This document shows positions 23,466-35,436 of a stretch of DNA of 64,000 nucleotides, in pieces. Source of the DNA: Rhodeus uyekii (Eukaryota; Chordata; Actinopteri; Cypriniformes; Acheilognathidae); NCBI GenBank assembly GCA_037043235.1, contig JAWRVZ010000065.1, positions 2,087,001-2,151,000 of the forward strand, given 5' to 3'. Position 1 is the stretch's first letter. Each line of letters starts with the position of its first letter. Below the pieces are notes generated by a model. That model ran no database searches. It saw nothing but the letters and a program-made list of their open reading frames with translations, and was not told the DNA's origin. A program made the position numbers and the translations under genes.

Positions 23466-25380
23466 TTTTGTTTTAAATAACCATTTTGGTCCTCTTTCTG
23501 CGCTATTAAACAACATATTTCCCTGTACCTGTACCAAAATGCAAACCTATAGTAACTACTCTGAGATTTGGTAAGCTGTAGAGAGAGAGAGGTCTGCTGT
23601 TTACAGTGCTTGTCGAAAATTAAACACTCAATATCTGAATTCAGAAATAATCTGAATTTCAGCCTCGGAAGCTTCCTCATACTTCTTGCTTGGTGGTATG
23701 AACACTAACCGTTGGTTTTACCGCACTGATTCGAGTGCGAATTCTCATTATATTGAAGTGCATACAAAGTGCATTCGCAACACGGAAAACAGCATCTTCT
23801 CAGCATGCCGTCAACACATACCAATCTCTTACAGGCCTCTGCAATTACAGTGTTTGAGGGCAGGGCAAAGTACCGGTAGATGTTCCCCGTCAGCCAAGGA
23901 AGACCTAGGCTGGCATTATGCAAATGTGTTAGGATGTTACATAGGTAGTAACAGGAAGTGAGACTGGAATTGTTGACAACTCGTTTCTGGAGACAATAAC
24001 TCTCGTGCATTTTGATTTCTTAAACTTTGCAGACCTTTTACATTCACAAACACATTACACTGCATACAAGGTATTATTTGAAAAAGCATCTTCCCTTTCA
24101 TTTGTCTTAGCTAATTGCTAATTGTAAGTAGCTAATCTGTTACAGAAATTCTGTGTAACAAATTTTCTTGTCAACAAGTGTTGCCTGATTTTTGCTGTGC
24201 TATAAACAATATGTTTGGCTAAATAAAATAATATGAGCTGAAGCAAGCGAGTCCCATCTGGTGTGTGCAGTGCACTGCTGTTCTTCACGGAGGGTTTAAA
24301 GCGGCATGCTAACGCTGCTCAAAGACAGACTCTCTCCTAGGCTTCAAACTGGAGAACAGTCGTTGAAAGAAAAAAGGCTTGTCCGCGTACAGCTCATTTT
24401 TTCACCATCATCATCATCATCATCGTTTGTAGCTTTCATATTGCTGCTGCGCCTTTGGAGACCTTCCATGCTTTTGGATTGATTTCTCTTTGAGACAGAT
24501 AATTGCTCTCTCCGTTTTGGCAAAGGAAATGTGTAAATAGCTTTGCAAGTCCCACCCCTGAGACGATGTGTCTTTGCATGCCTTCCATCTGCCAGAGCTC
24601 AGGGGTAACAGCTAACAACATTTAAAACATTACAAGCTATTATGCAACCTCGCTCCCCTGAACTAACATCTATCGTCTATAAAAAATAAATAAATAACTT
24701 GAACTGCAGTACGGAGTTGAGATTCACGGTGGGTGCTGAATTACAGTTATGGCATAAATACCAAACACTTAATCACTGGTTTTAATGAGAACATCGCTCT
24801 TAATGAGGACTTGCTTTTATCATTAATTGTTTGCTGTGAACACTGGGGTGTAGGTTTGTGAGGAAATGGGCAGTTGCTTCAGGCGGTATAGCTCTCTAAA
24901 TGAGTTCTGATGATGCCTCTGTTACATTTCTCTGTGTGTGTTATTTGTGTGTGCATGTATGTGTCTCTTGACTGTTGAAAGATGATATCAACATTGCATA
25001 ATGCATATTTTGTCAGGAATATCTGGATAACTAACTACATGATAGACATCATTCATATACCAGTAGGTGTCTTGAGAAATCACATCTGTATTTTTTGACA
25101 ACCGCTGGATAAAAAAGAAAAAAGAACTGATCACCAAATACGATGATCATGTTGCAAATGATCCCTGCACTAAATTATAAAAATATACAATTATTATAAA
25201 TAAATGTAAAATATTGTATGGAAAATATTTAGTTTCTGAAGTTGCATCTTTTACACTTTAACCTTTTTTATAATGGCATTCAAAAGTTTGGGGTCAGTAA
25301 GAGTTTAAACTTTTTATTTTTTGAAAGTTATTTAATTCTGTGAAAGTAAAGACTTTTACATTCTAACAAAGATTTCAAAT
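23466..25380. other. Non-genic spacer
   Basis: No gene is seen. A short GA run (23580-23590) and a CAT trinucleotide run (about 24406-24424) are present. Overlapping frames on both strands at 23380-24010 lack any domain or exon border that I can defend. A partial plus copy of the cyprinid repeat ('cattcaaaagtttggggtca') lies at about 25270-25380. Confidence 0.45.
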
Positions 25381-25389
25381 TGTGGCAAA

Positions 25390-25671
25390 CAGGGAAGGTC
25401 CGAGAACCATGGGAAAGAGCAAGGGTGGTGCGCACCACACTAGTTTCGAGTCTCACAGAGGAGCTGTGGAAACAAAAAGGGAGGACTGATGACAGTGAAG
25501 GACAAAAGAGGACCAGGCCTGGACTTTACGTTGTTTTGTTATAGTTTATGCGGCAATCGTCCATGAGGGGCTGCAACTTTACTTAGTTTTGTTGATCATG
25601 TTTATTCTGTGATTAAAGTTACGTTTGCTGTTCGCCTTTTCTCGCCTTCTTCTTTCCTGAGCCTTTAACAT
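25390..25671 (+). mobile_element. Partial 5' LTR of a Ty3/gypsy-type element
   Basis: The right end has a polyadenylation-type ATTAAA (about 25612), then 'gttacgtttgctgttcgcct', 'ttctcgccttcttctttcct' and an end 'ctttaaca'. The following 'gtgaaacccagaaggaagga' resembles the primer-binding and leader region of fish gypsy elements (usually '...gaaacccgggagg'). The left boundary is not clear. Confidence 0.6.
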
Positions 25672-26520
25672 TAGTACTTTGCTTGTGAAACCCAGAAGGA
25701 AGGAGGAAGGTCAAAGAGCCCAGTCAAAGAGCCTTCGGCGCTGTGGGGAATTTGCTGTGCCATCGTGCATGAATTGAGCAGAGTCTGCTGCCATGGACGC
25801 TTGCCGGAGGGAACAGATAGGCTCACCGCCGGAGTGTGGCGGGACGGCTGCCTTTATGAGGGTCGGCAGACAAGTCGCCGATTGCCAATGTCAGGGCCAC
25901 TGTCCAGCCACCAGACTGGGGAGGAGCAGGTGCTGCTGGAACGGGGCCTCGCTGGCGTACATTGAGGAAGAGCTGTCGTCAGCCATCAGGGGATGGGGGA
26001 GTTTGGGGCCATCCACCGAGGGTCATCTAGAGCCACTGCTAGGCACCGCGGAAGAGTTCTCCTAGCTGGTAGAGGTCCGGGTTCTGATTCTGGGAACCAG
26101 ATTCAGAATTTATTCTTTCTCCTCACCCTTCTGTCTCCTTTTTCTTACCTTTTCTGTCCTTACCCCCAGGTGCTACAGCCTGCAAAAGGTGATGGGGGTA
26201 TGTGGGAAGCAAAACGAGGCTACTATGCAATCCCCGTCAGGTTTGCCATTTGCTGATGTAATCAAGTCACCCACAGGCTTTTATCAGGAACACCATCAAA
26301 CGCTGCTGGATCTGCAAACATTAGTTCTGAACCCTCATCCAGGCACAGCCGGAGGATCGCAAGCTGTTCTGGAGCAGGATGAACCGGCAGGTTAAGTCAA
26401 TGAAGATGCCAACCAACCCCACTTATGTGCCTCCAAAAAAGATGATCCAGAGGACTTTGTGCATCTATATGAGAAGACCGCCGCATAAACTAAAACAAAA
26501 CCCCAACATAAAGTCCAAGG
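25672..26520 (+). pseudogene. Gypsy leader and broken Gag fragment
   Basis: This GC-rich stretch carries a leader followed by pieces of a Gag-like reading frame. One frame gives GFYQEHHQTLLDLQTLVLNP (about 26276-26340), and after a stop and a shift another gives DDPEDFVHLYEKTAA at about 26440-26485. The DDPE(D/A)F...YE block is typical of the SCAN-like Gag of fish gypsy elements. Several stops and frame changes show it is dead. Pol is absent. Confidence 0.6.
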
Positions 26521-26724
26521 CCTGGTCCTATCTTGCCTTTCATAGTTGTCACTTCTCCTTTTATCTTTCTGGAGTTTCTCCATGGGATTCGAGACTGGTG
26601 TCTCATTAACACTCATGCCATCGATCTCGCTCCATTGCCATGGCTCTTGGTCCTGCATGCTTGCCACACAAATAAATGCAGTTTTTTGTTTTGTTTTGAC
26701 TTTTTATTGATTAAAGAATCGTGA

Positions 26725-28260
26725 AAATGTGTATGACGGTTTACACGAAAATATTAAGCAACTGTTTTCAACATTGTTGATAAGAGTTTTTACTTAAGCA
26801 ACAAAATCAGAGTATTATAATTATTTTATAGATTATAAAACGACATTCTGTACTTTATTGAAAGCAGTTGAAATAATTCACAATATTACTGTTTTTACGG
26901 TTATTTTCAATCAAATAAATAAAGCTTTGAAGAACTTAAGAGATTCATATTTTCTGACCAGTCTATAGAAAGTGTAATTAAACAAAAATAATATCCATTT
27001 TTATTATTATTTCGGATTGAGCATACCAGTTTTATTATTATTTATATTTTTCTTTTACACAGTTTTTCTCTGAACTTTTCTGTGGAGCCCCTGGTGATCC
27101 TGGAGCCTAGTATTTTTTGGAGTTACACACTCCTTTCACTAATGAGCATCCATGAAACAAGTATAGTTCCCAGGCAGGTGGTTGAACCGTCCCGCCAAGA
27201 TGGTTTTGAACTGATCTGCCAGCTGGTCTCCAAGCCTGACTAGCTGTTAAACCCATCTAAAATCGTCAAACAGAGCATTGGCAAGTTTAAGTTTTTCAGC
27301 TTTTAGGACTTTGTAGAGCTGAGCTGATGTAAGACTTGGCCGACATACCTGGAAATCTTGCCAGTCAGGACTGATTGCTTGGTGGTGCTTAGATCTAGAA
27401 TAACTAATAACCAAATGGATGAAGTGACAGTAAGGATTTCACACACACACAAAACTGACCCTGATGTCATTCCAAACCTGCGAAATCATAAGATATAGAG
27501 AGAAATGTCTCTGTTTTTTTGTTTTCGTATCACCAAAACTGTTTGGATATTGACACTCTTAAAATATAGATATTTTTGTGTTCCACAGGAAACAGAAAGT
27601 GATGTGAAAATTGGTGAATGATGACAGAAATATAATTTACTGGATGGAATTACTGGAAGCATTCAGATTTATTTTCAGTGTTCCTGCATGGTTTCTTATA
27701 AATGCTTTAATCATATATTAGTAACTGTTTTTTTATGTTTAGCAATAACTACACTGCAGCAGCATAGCATATGTGATTGTGATATTTCATGCTGTTATGG
27801 GGGCTGATTCTCTGCTTTCTTTCCCAAAAGAAGAAGAGTTTCTTACAGGAAAAATACTAAAAATAAGAGTTGTTAAACCATTTCATTTGTTAGTCCAAGC
27901 ATTCTGTTCACACAACAGCATTTATGCAGTGCCATCTACTGCACGACTCAATGTACTGCAAACCCAAAACAAAAGGAAAACACATCTGGAACAAATCCCC
28001 CTACTTTGCAGTGTAACTCCACCAAGATCTGACTGTTAGATACATTAATCTAATCAACATTTTTCTACTGTTTTCCCCCCCACTGACATTTCTACTCAAT
28101 ACATGTTCCTTGTCTTACAATAAATCACTGATTTAAAGAAATTATTTCCATAGTCTGATGGAATAACAATGCAATAAATGTTAAAAAATTGTTATTTCTA
28201 TCTTTTGCTGTAGAGTGCCAGTAGGCAATATCAGTTAAAATTTCCAAGCATGAATTTTGC
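26725..28260. other. Cyprinid repeat copy, then non-genic spacer
   Basis: A plus copy of the dispersed repeat lies at about 26725-26950. The rest is unassigned. The 88-codon frame at 27773-28039 has no recognisable domain and no exon-like borders. Confidence 0.5.
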
Positions 28261-28269
28261 CATTAAATG

Positions 28270-28680
28270 TAATAATCCAGTGAGATTTTGTCTGTGAGTC
28301 TGACACAGCCGGTGCTTCACACAGAGATCTGATCTCACCGTCATCGAGTCTGTCTGGGATTACATGAAAAAAAAAATTAAAAAACAGAGACCGACTAAAT
28401 CCAGAAGAACTGAGGCAACGTCTCCAAGACATTTAAAAAAGCTGCAGTAGTGTGAAAAGTTTTAGTTACTTGAGTAAAACTACTGTAAAGTGATAGATTT
28501 TATTTATTAAATCAATATTTAGTGTGACCTCCCTTTGTCTTTAAAACAGCTGTTGTCTTCAGTACACACTTTTCAGGTAACTTTGAATGCAGGTTTCTTT
28601 AAGCGTCTTGGAAACACTGCCAGAGACACTGGGGTGAAAATACTAATGTTCCAAAGACTTTTGCACAGTACTATATATAT
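28270..28680 (+). pseudogene. Tc1-like transposase 3' end and terminal repeat
   Basis: In plus orientation 'gatctcaccgtcatcgagtc...tgggattacatgaaa' encodes DLTVIESVWDYMKK, an eroded form of the DLNPIE(S/N)xW block that holds the third catalytic acid of Tc1 transposases. It is followed by a KQRPTK region with frame breaks. The 'tttagtgtgacctccctttg' and 'ccaaagacttttgcacagta' phrases are those of a Tc1-family terminal region. The 5' part is missing. Confidence 0.65.
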
Positions 28681-28708
28681 ATATATATATATACAGGTTT
28701 TATATACA
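28672..28708. repeat. TA microsatellite
   Basis: A run of TA dinucleotides follows the Tc1-type end 'gcacagtact'. It probably grew from the TA target site of the element. Confidence 0.8.
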
Positions 28709-28779
28709 TATATATACATTTTCCACTTTTTGTGCAATTGAACCGTACCATGGATGTTAAAGGTTCTTCATGGAACCTT

Positions 28780-29340
28780 CAAAGGCAATTTTTAAGAATG
28801 TATAAGAGTACATATTATATTCCATCTATGAGGAACATGTCTGTTTCAGTGTTACACATCTTGGCAGTGAAATATTTCACTTCCCATTCTTCTTCAGAAT
28901 TCCTCAGGCTACATCAGTTTGGATGGGGATTGATCGTGAACTGCAATCTTTAAATCGTTCCAGCGATGCTCAAGAAGACCGATGTCTGAATTCTGGCAGG
29001 GCCACTCGAAACGATTAACCTTTTTTGCTTTGAAGTCACTCCTTTGTAGCTTTTACTGTATGTTTCAGGTGCTGTGAGAAGATGAAGTGTCTTTAAAGTG
29101 CCAGCTTTCTTGCTGATTGCAGCACTTTATCCTATGAGATATTTCTGGAGTTAGCTCCATCCATTTTTCCCTCTACCTTTATGAATTTTCCACGGAAAAG
29201 CATCCCCCCAAAAAGACTGATGCTTCCGCCTCCATACTTCACTGTTAGGAGGATGAAATTCTCAGGGTGATGTGCAGCATTGGGTTTGCACTAAACATAG
29301 CACTTACCACTCAGGCCAAGAAAGTTCAATTTTAGAATCA
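28780..29340 (-). pseudogene. Second Tc1-like transposase fossil, opposite strand
   Basis: On the minus strand the bases near 29205-29250 encode VKYGGGSISLFG, matching the VKHGGGSxMxWG block of Tc1 transposases. Near 28920-29010 they encode FEWPCQNSDIGLLEHRWNDL, matching EWPxQSPDLNPIENxWxxL with the acidic and asparagine residues changed. Stops interrupt the frame. This copy belongs to a different Tc1 family from the plus-strand fossil next to it and faces it tail to tail. A TA microsatellite lies between them. Confidence 0.7.
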
Positions 29341-29349
29341 TAGAATCTT

Positions 29350-30400
29350 TCTCAGTCTCTCATATGCCTTAAGGCGACACCCAGATGAGATTTGAGAGGA
29401 TTTTTCCCCCCCGACAAGCACTCGCTTCTCGCCATCCTTCCACACATAACAGCTTTATGAACTGTGTACTGTTGTTGTAAATACAGAGGGGAGAATATAC
29501 CAGGAATAAAGGCTTGTTTTGGAACATGCTGTCTATGTTGTTTTAGCGCCCAATTCACGAAAGAAATTATGCAAATGAGATAATAGCACAAACACACCCC
29601 AAAAATCTGTGCTGAACTCAATTTGCTATTTGCAGAATGCAAATCCATAATACGGCATCACTACACATTTCTGTTTTGAATCAAATTCTGTTTATCTCCA
29701 GCTTTCTTTGGGTGGTAATAGTGCATTTTTGTAAATGTTCTTTAAGCTTATTTTGCAAAGCGTGATTGAAATGAAAAATATTACTGTATCAGTCCAGCAC
29801 ATTTTGTACCTGCTTAAACTGAATATCTAATTTTAGTAAATAAGTCGCAGGGGTGTTGAAATTCTCTCTGTATTTGTTCTGGTTTTGTCTTATCAGAATG
29901 CTAGTCTTTGAGAGTTTATTGGTACCTCTTCTTACATATGATCTCTTTAAAAGAGCCCTTATCATATTCACTGTCATCTTTCTTTTTAGGTTAGATCTAA
30001 TGTGCTTCCTTTGCAAATGTTTTCGCCACTCATTGTTTTCATATTCTGGACTTGAACCATGCATCACATCTTTTAAAGACCAGTGATGGATGTTTATCAC
30101 CAACAATAACCTCATTAAATTGAATTGAATTAAATTATGAATATGAATAACAATGGCAGAGGGGCAAATGTCTTTGTAGCCCTAATGTTAGGTTTTTGAG
30201 AATTAATATTAATAAAGCTAATGCAATATTTCTTATTGTACTGTCCAATTAACCAGTGTAATAAAACAATAGAGATAATTATATTCAAGAGGCTCACAAC
30301 GCTTGTAATTATTGTTTTATTTACATATTCTTTTGTATGAATGACTTTACTGTCACATTTGATCAATCTAATTCGTCAGTGATAGGGAAAAGTATTAATT
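29350..30400. other. Non-genic AT-rich spacer
   Basis: Overlapping frames of about 100 codons on both strands (29352-29648, 29789-30115) show no domain. They arise in low-complexity AT-rich sequence, and I see no gene. Confidence 0.45.
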
Positions 30401-30558
30401 TCCTTTAGCTCAACCAGTAGAGCATTGGTGTTTACAACGCCAAGGTTGTGGGTTTGGTCCCAGGAAAAGCAAGAACTGATTGGAATGGCAATGTATTTCT
30501 TGAATGTAAGTCGCTTTGGATAAAAGAGTCGGCCAAATGCATACATGTAAATGTAAAA
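30401..30558 (+). repeat. tRNA-derived SINE
   Basis: The head 'tagctcaaccagtagagcat' matches a pol III A box and 'gtgggtttggtccc' a B box. The common body 'gcaagaactgattggaatg' follows, and the L2-type tail 'aagtcgctttggataaaaga' ends in 'atgtaaatgtaaa'. It is nearly full length. Confidence 0.85.
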
Positions 30559-30625
30559 TTTATTAAATAAATAAATAAATACTTTCGTACCCAAGTGTAG
30601 TGTACATCAAAGTTTGATATATATA

Positions 30626-31026
30626 TATTACGATGGGGTGGAACGTGTGCAATGCGGCGAACACGACGAAGATCAAAATCAATTTATTCATAAACGCAAA
30701 CGAAAACATTTTAAATAACAAATCAAAACTTAATTTAGAGAAATGAAGAGAACCAGGAGACAGGAACAAGGAGATGGCATCCACACACTGGAAATACACG
30801 ACAAGCTAGAGTCACAATGACAACATTACAAAGTCAACAACCGACAAAGACAAGGGAAACACAAGAGGGTTTATACTAGCGGGAACAGGTAACACCTGAG
30901 GAGACAAGTGATCACATGACAGGTGCAGGAAGTGTAACAATGACCTTACTGACAGGAAGTGACAAAGAAGACCCGACAGACAGGAAGTGACGAAGGAGAC
31001 ACAGATAGACAGGACCAAGGGTGACA
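30626..31026 (-). mobile_element. Solo LTR inserted in an AT repeat
   Basis: Read on the minus strand the 401-bp unit begins TGTCACCCTTGG and ends CCCATCGTAATA. It holds GTATAAACC (plus 30868-30876) as a TATA box and AATAAA (plus 30683-30688). Three 'CACTTCCTG' words occur in U3. AT dinucleotide repeats flank both ends, so the exact target duplication is ambiguous. It shares U3/R phrases (TCTTGTGTTTCCCTTGTCTTTG) with the LTR at 37821-38909. Confidence 0.7.
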
Positions 31027-33338
31027 ATATATATATATATATATATATATAGTTTTATTTTTTTTAGAAATGATAGAAATAGATGGACACCTTTAGACAC
31101 CCCGACCCCAAACTGCACCACAAAAAGACTCTTTTCTGGGGGGAAATCAACTTCTGAACTACTTACAGTTGTCTGCGCATGTTAAGCTGGAACAGGGGGA
31201 AGTTTTTTAACATAGAAAAAAAATGCTCCGTTAACTTTGCCTTTATCTTTATAGCTGATGTCAGAAATGGCACCATTCTGCCAATTAAAGACTAGGACAG
31301 CACTTTTTTTTCTCTTTTTTTCTCTTGCTGTGACAGAATGAAGAGTTAGAGGAACAAAACTTCTCAGACTGCTCTTTAAATTGCAGAAGGAGAAGTACTC
31401 CCACATTTTTTGTCACTTCACCTCTAGGTTATGATTACAGTGTCACCTTAAGACTGTTTGTGGCTCGCCTGCATGTGCTGTCTCTTGTCACTTTGCCTTA
31501 GATATTTCCATCTTTTCAGCAGGTTAAGCGAAAAAATGCATGTATGATTTGACAGTAATTGTTATTTAAACTAAGGGAGACATAGTTATGGGATGACCAA
31601 TGCCCACCACTTACCACTTTTTTCTTTCTCCTGTAGAACAGCCATTTCTGTGAAGGATGAACGTGTGCAGGTGGTCCCACATCTCCCCCTGTGAAGAGCA
31701 GAGAGAACTGCAGCTGATGCACAGGGGATAAAGTTAAAGGAAGTTTCTGCAAACTATCATTCATCATATTTCGAGTCATGATGCAATCACAGCTGTTTCA
31801 AGTGGAATGCATTATGCAACCACTCCGTATAATCCATCCCCTGATATTTTAGATAAGTACAAATTATGGTTTCATGATGCAATTATCAAATAAATCATTC
31901 TCCAATGTCCTCACCGAGCAAAATGAATAACAAAACCTGGTGTGGGTGTTTACATTTACACAGCTGTGAGTAATGGCTTTGATTAGCGCTAAGTCATTGT
32001 AAGGCATGAGGTCATTTATATAATCTCTGATATTTTATACCTCAAAATGTTACTTGGCAAAATAAATAATCTAATGAGGATGACGGTGTCAAAGGGTTTA
32101 TTGGATTTTATTTCATCAAGAGTATTGTGCTTATACATTGCAGTTTATTTAGCCAATGTTATTCATTCAAATTAATCATTTATAATGAATATTAATATAA
32201 AACCGAAGCTGGGAAAACAACTCTAAATAACATAATTTGTTTTGATGCAGCTCTGGCGTTTAGTAATAGTAGATGTGCTTTAATGTGACTCTTGAAAGAA
32301 ATCAAAACAGTTTTTTAATGTCAAATCAACCTTTTTTGCTTTTAAAAAATACATTTCTGGTCTTCCCATGCACGACTCTTCAGGGGAAAAAAAGGTTTAT
32401 TCTTTTCCCTCATTCAATACCCCTTTAAACTTAGTAAAATGGGTTTTAAACATGATTTAATGTTCTTTCTACAGGTGTCTTCAAATATGATAAAATATAA
32501 TACAAAGAATGTAGTTAATTACTGCAATCATGATGTCAGCGAAGTGTATGCTGATTACGCTGCAATGAAGCGTGGTTTTAATGACCCTTTCTGCCGCGGT
32601 GGGTGTTTCATTGTGCAAATACAAAGAGCCAGTTTGATCAATACACAAAAACCTTTTTCAAGTTACATAGAAACTATTCAGTTCTCTTGCTCTGGGTTTT
32701 ATTAAAAACCGCATGAGCAGATTAATGAGTAATCAACTGTTTAGTATTCATCATTTGGAGTTTGCTTATTTTGCGGTTCTACTGAGCATGGTAATCAATC
32801 AGCCCAAACATAAGTGTCCATTTATTTAAATTATATAATCCATTTTGCTTCAGAAATAGGAGGGTGTGCCACAAGGGTCAGTTTCTGGTCCGTTTTCATT
32901 TTTCTCTCTGCCACTTTTAAGGCCTCTGCATGTAGTTCAGCCATTTTATTCTAAGTAAATAAACGTCTTGCTCTGTTCTCCTGCATAAGTAACAAAGATT
33001 AATCATTGATTAAGGAAATATGCTCATAAAATCACTGTCAAATGATCATCGTTTCTTTACCAGTGGCGTTAAGAACAAGGACAGCGTGTGAGTCTCCAGA
33101 TGTGAAGCGTAACCCTGGTCTTTCTAATCAAATGCAGCTTTTCTGAATGCCAATTATCAACAGACCATGCAAATCAGTCTGGAGAAGAGAGTGACTTTCT
33201 CTTCGCTGGCCTGCGTTAACCTCAAGAGAATGCAATCTGTCCCCAGGGAGAGATGGGAAGTTAATGAAGTGAATGGCTGGATAAGTATTGATGCCTGGTA
33301 TCTCTCTCATCCTCTCTCTCTCTCTTTGATATATACAT

Positions 33339-33375
<37 letters not shown>

Positions 33376-34439
33376 ATGAAAATATAAAAATACATAGAGA
33401 AATATAGAAATATAGAGAGAGAAAACCTCGAAATAATATTCACCTTCAGCACCTTTGGACTTACCATTGATTGGGGAACCCAGCTTGAAAGAATGATGTT
33501 TTGTATAGAGAAACACGTTCATACCGTCCTGTGAAACCATTCAAATAAAACAGTTCAATGTCGTGACAGGAACACCTGATTTTGCATTCATCAGATGATT
33601 GATGCTCTTTGTATATAATGTTACCCTACATTCCCTATCAAAGAAAAGAGGTCCTTTCATAGGTATCACATTGTTTGAATTTTAGCAGGAGTATGAAATG
33701 AATTACTAATGCAGTTTCCCCTTTGGTGTATGTGTGTGCGGGTGTTTCTCTCTCTCTCTCTCCCTCCCGCTGGTCTTTCGTTCCAAAGGTAATTAAATGT
33801 GGTGAGCCGACTGGCTGCTAGCAGAGATGTCAGCCGTGGACACTGTTCACTGTAGGCACACGTGTCACCACAGGAAGATTGAGTCTAATGTCCTTGGAGT
33901 AACTACAGTACAAACCCAGAGGGAGCGGATTGAGCTGGTTATTATCCTGGAAGAGACGGGCCTCTGATAAACTTTCGTTTGTACACAAGAGGTACGCAGG
34001 TCGCCTAATGCTTTCTCAATTTTTATGAAGAAAATCAAAATGAACCATTAGGTTTGAATTAGCTGTGCCCTTGACTGCAATTGCATAACACATGCACACT
34101 CATACTTACAGTTCCCTGGGCGGCGTTGAAAGTTACCTTGAGATGTCAGCAGAGCCGGGGTCCCTGGTAGCATTGATTGCTCCTTAATCTGCAGTCTCAT
34201 GTGCCTTCCAGTTAACTCCCTCACTCTGTCTCTCTAGCTGCTCTGTCGCAAAACCATTCACCGCTAATGGCTGCTCATTTCTCCTCTTTTCTCACCGTCT
34301 TTTTTTCTCTAGGAGATGGCAGAATTCATCTTATAACCGGTATTTTGTGAGCTCAAGTTTAACCGGAACACTACATGTAGATAAAATACTTTTATGTTGT
34401 AAAAAAATCTAATTAAAAAAAAAAAAAAAGCTTTTTTGA
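31027..34439. other. Non-genic flank of the SorCS gene
   Basis: No gene is seen. There is an AT repeat (31027-31051) and a GA repeat (about 33342-33375) with CT runs near 33313 and 33749. The blocks 32440-32700, 33050-33300 and 33800-34320 are complex and free of repeats I can name. Since they lie just downstream of a neuronal receptor gene, they are candidate conserved regulatory sequence, which is inference only. Confidence 0.4.
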
Positions 34440-34730
34440 ATCTTCTTTCCATCAGAGAATCCTGAAAAACATTTATGGCGGTTTACACTAAAATAATAAA
34501 TATAATAATGTACTATAATAATGTTTCTTGAGCAGCGAGTTGTGAAGGATCATGTGACACTGAAGACTGGGGTAATTATGCTGAAAATTCAGCTTTGCAT
34601 CACAGGAATAAATTGCATTTTAAAAAATAGATTCAAATAGAATATTTCACAATTCTACTGCATTTTGACCAAATAAATGCAGTCTTGGGGAGCATTAAAA
34701 CTATTTCAATATCAATGAACATTCATAGTA
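34440..34730 (+). repeat. Cyprinid AT-rich dispersed repeat
   Basis: This is a well-preserved plus copy with 'aatgtttcttgagcagcgag', 'ggatcatgtgacactgaaga', 'attcagctttgcatcacagg' and 'accaaataaatgcagtcttg'. It abuts the far end of the putative 3'UTR. Confidence 0.75.
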
Positions 34731-34889
34731 GTGTATATTGTTATATATAGCTTCAAGAAAAATAACATAACATTTATAAAATCTTTGGAATATTTTGTTA
34801 TAGTATTTTATATGATAGTATTTCGTTTTTATCATCGATAAAAGGTTGTGTGCATTAAAAAGAAATAATAATAAAATAAAAGCACAGAT

Positions 34890-35400
34890 CATTTTACTGA
34901 TTCATACTGTACTTTATTATCTATGATTTAAAGGTTACTTCAGCAAATTACACAATGTTTTTACAAATACTGTAAGAAAATCAAAACACAATTACATGGA
35001 CTGGTTTCATTTAATAAATACGATTGCACCAAACAGAAACTATTCCACACAGCACAGAGTTGAGGTCAAAGAAAGTTATATATATATATACAAAAAAACA
35101 AAACAAAAAACATGACACCTACATTTTTTATATATTTATATATAGAGATATAAAATCTTTACAGTAATAAAACTCGTCTTCTACAAAAATAATCTTCCTT
35201 ACTCTAAAGAGTAAAGTGGCAGCGCGGGAATTTGATTTCCTGGCTGCCACAGTTTGTCCATTCAAAGCTCATAAAGTGTCTTGTTTTGTCACCAGTGGTT
35301 TAACAACAGTTATATAATCTCCGTCTTCAATCTAAATGTACAACTCAGTTTAATAATTAAAATGTATTTCTCTTCGGCCATGAGATCATTTTTGTCTATG

Positions 35401-35436
<36 letters not shown>

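Noticed and set aside
28761..28781. Short palindrome AAGGTTC...GAACCTT as a possible operator or terminator
   Set aside because: This word is part of a common fish dispersed repeat, and bacterial-type operators or terminators do not apply here.
33260..33540. Serine/leucine-rich minus frames that look like membrane proteins
   Set aside because: They are translations of the GA/CT microsatellite at about 33342-33375.
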